Assembly: GCA_030685235.1 (NCBI GenBank)
Contig: MU839092.1
Span: forward strand, 360,275 to 424,274
Direction: 5' to 3'
Length of the DNA stretch: 64,000 nt
Source of the DNA: Copromyces sp. CBS 386.78
Taxonomy: Eukaryota > Ascomycota > Sordariomycetes > Sordariales > Sordariaceae
A program made the translations under genes and the position numbers. This document shows positions 60,855 to 64,000 of the stretch, piece after piece. A model generated the notes under the pieces. That model was not told the DNA's origin. It did no database searches and was given only the letters and a program-made list of their open reading frames with translations. Position 1 is the first letter of the stretch. Every line of letters starts with the position of its first letter.

Positions 60855-63512
60855 ATGGAATCGCAGGCAGACAATTCTACAAGAACATCAGATACCGAAG
60901 CCAATAAGCCGGTATCTTCGCCCAGCACACTTTCCGACAGAAAGCTCTCGTCTTCCACCCCAGCGTTCCTCTTTCCAAAGCCGCAAGGGAACGACAAGCT
61001 AGCAACCTGGGTCTCGAACAGTTCACCTGATATCCGACAGAATCTCCCCATCATGTCCGACACCGGGGATTTGGCCGACTCGGCCTACGAAATGATTAGC
61101 AATCACCCTGAATTTAGCAGCCAAGACAGTCCGTTTGGTAGTCAAGACGACGCTTTGTCTGAGAGCATCAGCTCTCTGCCACCACCTCCTTCCCTTCCCG
61201 ACGATGTTCGCAGTTTAGATGGTTCGGAGGACCGATTCACAACTGAGTCAGATGAGGAACGCGAGGAAGAAGAAGAAGAACCAACCGACACGGACGGTGC
61301 CGAGGAACTGAGTTCCTCTCGTGCTTCCTCCATTAAATACACGGATCAAGCGCTACAGTCTCCTTCAACAAATGTTTCGGCAAACCCTTTGCATTATGGC
61401 TCGGTGACCTCCATTCCCGATACGACAAAGTCTATTGAATTTCAGGAAGCAGCCAGCGACACCGTTGACAGTTCACCTGTCTTCGTTCGACATGCGATCA
61501 AAGAGTTGACGGGCGAAGAGGCCAAGGCGCTGAGCAAGTCTCTACACATTAACGAGCCACCCCGGTCTTTGTCGGTCTCACTGCGCCAGACAATGTCACA
61601 AGCTTGCTTGTCTACCGATGAGCCCTTGCGAGTTTTATACACAGGTTCCGCAGCAGCGCAGAGGGACATCATGCTCAAAATCTCATCCGCTATCTGGGTC
61701 TCACCAAAGGACGGCCATAAGGAGGACGGCCAATTCATGAGACACCGGGAAGGAGTTTACAACATTGTGCCCATCTCCTCATTTGGATCTGCTCCAGAAC
61801 TGGACCTTATGGAAGCTTCAAGCTACCAAATCAAAGTTGAGCATTGCACCTCAGCTACTGTGTCACCACTGAGAGATGGACCCGATACGGTTTACTCAGT
61901 TACCATTGAGCACGAGCGGACTTATACTTCTCTCCCCTCGCGCTTCGGCACAGCCACTCTTGACCCTAATTGGGACATCCCCCATCTTGCCATTTTCTAC
62001 TGTTCAGCAAACGCAGATGAGGAGGATCAGAAGACCAGAGAGGCCGCATGGGGATTCACCAAACGCCATGGCATTCCATCCATCTTCATCTCCGAGCATC
62101 TGCGCATCGACAAGCAGGCTGTCGCTTACTGGAGCAAGTATCTCGACCAGCATGCGATCCACATCTCCCTCGAGTCCAGCGATCCCACCAAGACGATGGT
62201 CCCTCGACTACTGCCTGTCGATCTGGAGTCTTTCGGGAACATCAATGCTTGGCAGATGAACCGCAACATTGCCTATCTGACGGGCCTGTCCGATACGAAG
62301 GGGTCCGGAAAGCACCATGAGTTGGCTACGAAGGTTAACAAGTGGTGGCAGAACTTTACGCCCTCGAGGATGTCCCTGGCCCAAGTCATCGAGGCAATTG
62401 AGCGAAGGGGATGGCTGTTTACCCTGCTTCTCCCGCTGTTTGCGGCACTCCTAGCCCAACTTTTCGTAGGCAATCTGGCAGCGCATCAACTCCAGTTACT
62501 GCGGGCGTCGCAAGCCCCGGCGGTCATTGAGACGACTCCGGTACTTCCCTCTACCGTTTCTGTCAAGATCACGCACACCTCTACAGCAACAGTCGTGGTC
62601 AATATTACATCCACCCAGATTGTTCAGGCCACACCTTCGACAAAGCCATCAGTTAGTAGCTTGGCCTCTGCTCTATCTTACGCTGGTCTGCTCTTGGATC
62701 GGCCCTCCGACACCCCAGCCGAGACTCAACCTCAGAAGACAATCTGCTCAGTGCGGGTGAACAGCCCGAATGAACTACTGGTCGTGATACCCTCCAGCAG
62801 CAAGGCGATGTGGTTGGCAAAGGGCGCGATCGACATTGATGTGTATCAGGGGGAGGAGCGACTCAAGACGAAGCTTTCTTCTGTGGATGAAGGTATCTTG
62901 GTCGAATTGCCGGTCAAGCAGGCTCAAGGGCGCTTCAACGTTTCTGTCATCAGCAGCCGCAGGCCGAAGATGAATGAGAGCTTTGAGATTGACTTTGGCA
63001 AGGATCCCATTACCGAAGCGCTCGAGGCAGGCAAACTACTGCTGCAGGATTTTACGAATGTTCTTTCCGCTGCCAAAAAGGAAGCGGTGCACATTGGATC
63101 ATCTCGGCTTGCTGAAACGCGCGATGCTGCCAGGAACACTTGCAAGAAGGTGGCTAAGAAGATGGGGAGCACCGTTTCTACAAGGGATATTGCGAAGTTG
63201 AAGAAGAAAATGGACCAGGGAGTTCGCCAGCTTGAAGTGTCCGTTGTTAAGGCGCAGATCAACTCCAAGCTGGTATGGCTCAAATTGCGGGGATCGCGTG
63301 AGGAATACAACGAGTACCTCGTCAACGCAACCCGTTTTCTTCAGGAGTTTGAGGCGATGCGCCAAGAGAAACCGCAAAAGTCCCAGGAGGAAGCTGTGTC
63401 AGATGGACCATCTGGGTTTCTGGGAAGACTCCGCCACAAGTTAAAGGAGAAGGAACAGAGCTCGCAGGGGCGGAACAAGGGCGCGGACATGCTGTGGAGG
63501 ATGATGGCATGA
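60855..63512 (+). CDS. Conserved-looking single-span membrane protein of unknown function (885 aa)
   Basis: An uninterrupted frame of 885 codons with normal codon use, clearly a real gene, but I cannot assign a function. The N-terminal 270 residues are Ser/Pro/acidic and disordered, with an acidic run at about 135-145 (EEREEEEEEPTDTD). Residues about 275-500 look folded and contain LRVLYTGSAAAQRDIMLKI, HLAIFYCSANADEEDQ and AYWSKYLDQHAIHISLE. One strong hydrophobic segment, WLFTLLLPLFAALLAQLFVG, lies at about 519-540. Beyond it is a Thr/Val-rich stretch and an Ig-like beta-rich region (VRVNSPNELLVVIPSSSKA). The C-terminus is basic and helical (KKVAKKMGSTVSTRDIAKLKKKM). No signal peptide or enzyme motif is seen. 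TYTGS-like glycine sequence is not a P-loop. An endomembrane or nuclear-envelope location is only inferred. Confidence 0.85.
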   Translation: MESQADNSTRTSDTEANKPVSSPSTLSDRKLSSSTPAFLFPKPQGNDKLATWVSNSSPDIRQNLPIMSDTGDLADSAYEMISNHPEFSSQDSPFGSQDDALSESISSLPPPPSLPDDVRSLDGSEDRFTTESDEEREEEEEEPTDTDGAEELSSSRASSIKYTDQALQSPSTNVSANPLHYGSVTSIPDTTKSIEFQEAASDTVDSSPVFVRHAIKELTGEEAKALSKSLHINEPPRSLSVSLRQTMSQACLSTDEPLRVLYTGSAAAQRDIMLKISSAIWVSPKDGHKEDGQFMRHREGVYNIVPISSFGSAPELDLMEASSYQIKVEHCTSATVSPLRDGPDTVYSVTIEHERTYTSLPSRFGTATLDPNWDIPHLAIFYCSANADEEDQKTREAAWGFTKRHGIPSIFISEHLRIDKQAVAYWSKYLDQHAIHISLESSDPTKTMVPRLLPVDLESFGNINAWQMNRNIAYLTGLSDTKGSGKHHELATKVNKWWQNFTPSRMSLAQVIEAIERRGWLFTLLLPLFAALLAQLFVGNLAAHQLQLLRASQAPAVIETTPVLPSTVSVKITHTSTATVVVNITSTQIVQATPSTKPSVSSLASALSYAGLLLDRPSDTPAETQPQKTICSVRVNSPNELLVVIPSSSKAMWLAKGAIDIDVYQGEERLKTKLSSVDEGILVELPVKQAQGRFNVSVISSRRPKMNESFEIDFGKDPITEALEAGKLLLQDFTNVLSAAKKEAVHIGSSRLAETRDAARNTCKKVAKKMGSTVSTRDIAKLKKKMDQGVRQLEVSVVKAQINSKLVWLKLRGSREEYNEYLVNATRFLQEFEAMRQEKPQKSQEEAVSDGPSGFLGRLRHKLKEKEQSSQGRNKGADMLWRMMA

Positions 63513-63899
63513 AAACGGGACTAGTATTGCTTTTTGATTCAACTTTTGCCCGTTTTTCTAAGTTGTTATACATTCTCCTTCGGTGGGTTATTTCGGAAAT
63601 CATTGGGAATCAAGGGGGGGGGGGCGTCGATAACATATCAGGACACTCGGGATCACAAGGGCTCGGGACTGGATTGGAGTTACAACAATTGTGGTGTATA
63701 TGATGGGCTCTGAGCGCTTCAGGTATTGTAGGTAGGTAACCAGGGAATCATTGTCATTTCGCAGAGTATCGTAGATTAAAATGACCCTTCGCTGGTTTCT
63801 ACGTGTGCTGTCTTTGTGCTGCCTGTTGTGATATGAGGGTCGAGTTGCTCGTGTTGACAAAGTGATGTTCATCGTCGTAGGAGTCGTGATCGTGATAAA
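63513..63899. other. 3' flank of the 885-aa gene
   Basis: A short downstream region with a G10 run near 63616 and no supported gene; presumably the 3' UTR. Confidence 0.5.
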
Positions 63900-64000
63900 G
63901 CCCCCCCCCCCCCCCCCCCCCCCCCCCCGCGCCCCCCCCCCCCCCCGCGCCCGCCGCCCTCCCGCCGCACCCGGCCGACGCCCCGCGCTGGGGCGGGGGT
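63900..64000. repeat. Low-complexity C/G run at window end
   Basis: A run of more than 28 C, then C-runs broken by GCG, ending in GC-only sequence. It is unlike any other part of the window and abuts the end, so a sequencing or assembly edge artefact is the likely cause; a true GC-rich satellite is possible. Confidence 0.8.

Overview
This window reads as a chromosome or scaffold segment of a filamentous ascomycete (Pezizomycotina, most likely a Sordariomycete, by inference from protein similarity). The evidence is short GT-AG introns of 56-127 bp (one of 365 bp) with CTAAC/CTGAC branch points, fungal-type housekeeping proteins, and a sharp split between GC-balanced gene islands and very AT-rich blocks. 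The AT-rich blocks have almost no CpA/TpG but keep CpG, CpC and GpG, which is the footprint of repeat-induced point mutation (RIP) on transposons.

Layout. 1-9480: RIP-degraded DNA with a Gypsy pol remnant (1 to about 4460), then unidentified degenerate repeats. 9480-11856: a less damaged but broken gene-like region. 11865-14331: a complete hAT element with an 8-bp target-site duplication. 14340-30242: gene island with PTC1 (PP2C phosphatase, -), VPS2 (ESCRT-III, -), FZO1 (mitofusin, +), a frameshifted nitrilase (+) and an adenosine-deaminase-like gene (-). 30243-42685: a RIP-degraded element bounded by 40-bp palindrome-containing inverted repeats, into which an 8.9-kb Gypsy element (30857-39728) has inserted; the right LTR of that Gypsy itself carries a 228-bp insertion. 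42686-50469: second island with the heterotrimeric G-protein beta subunit (+). 50475-55901: a complete, RIP-degraded Copia element with 175-bp LTRs and a 5-bp target duplication. 55907-64000: third island with a phosducin-like protein (+) and an 885-residue single-span membrane protein of unknown function (+). The window ends in a low-complexity C/G run that looks like an assembly edge.

How the genes relate. PTC1, VPS2 and FZO1 are unlinked housekeeping functions (stress signalling, endosomal sorting, mitochondrial fusion). The G-beta and phosducin-like genes are functionally linked, because phosducin-like proteins are co-chaperones for G-beta-gamma assembly; they are neighbours here except for the Copia insertion between them. 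The best candidate for something undescribed is the inverted-repeat element at 30243-42685. Without the nested Gypsy it would be about 3.57 kb, and it carries one long degraded reading frame that I cannot assign to a family. All exon structures are read by eye from splice signals and reading-frame continuity.
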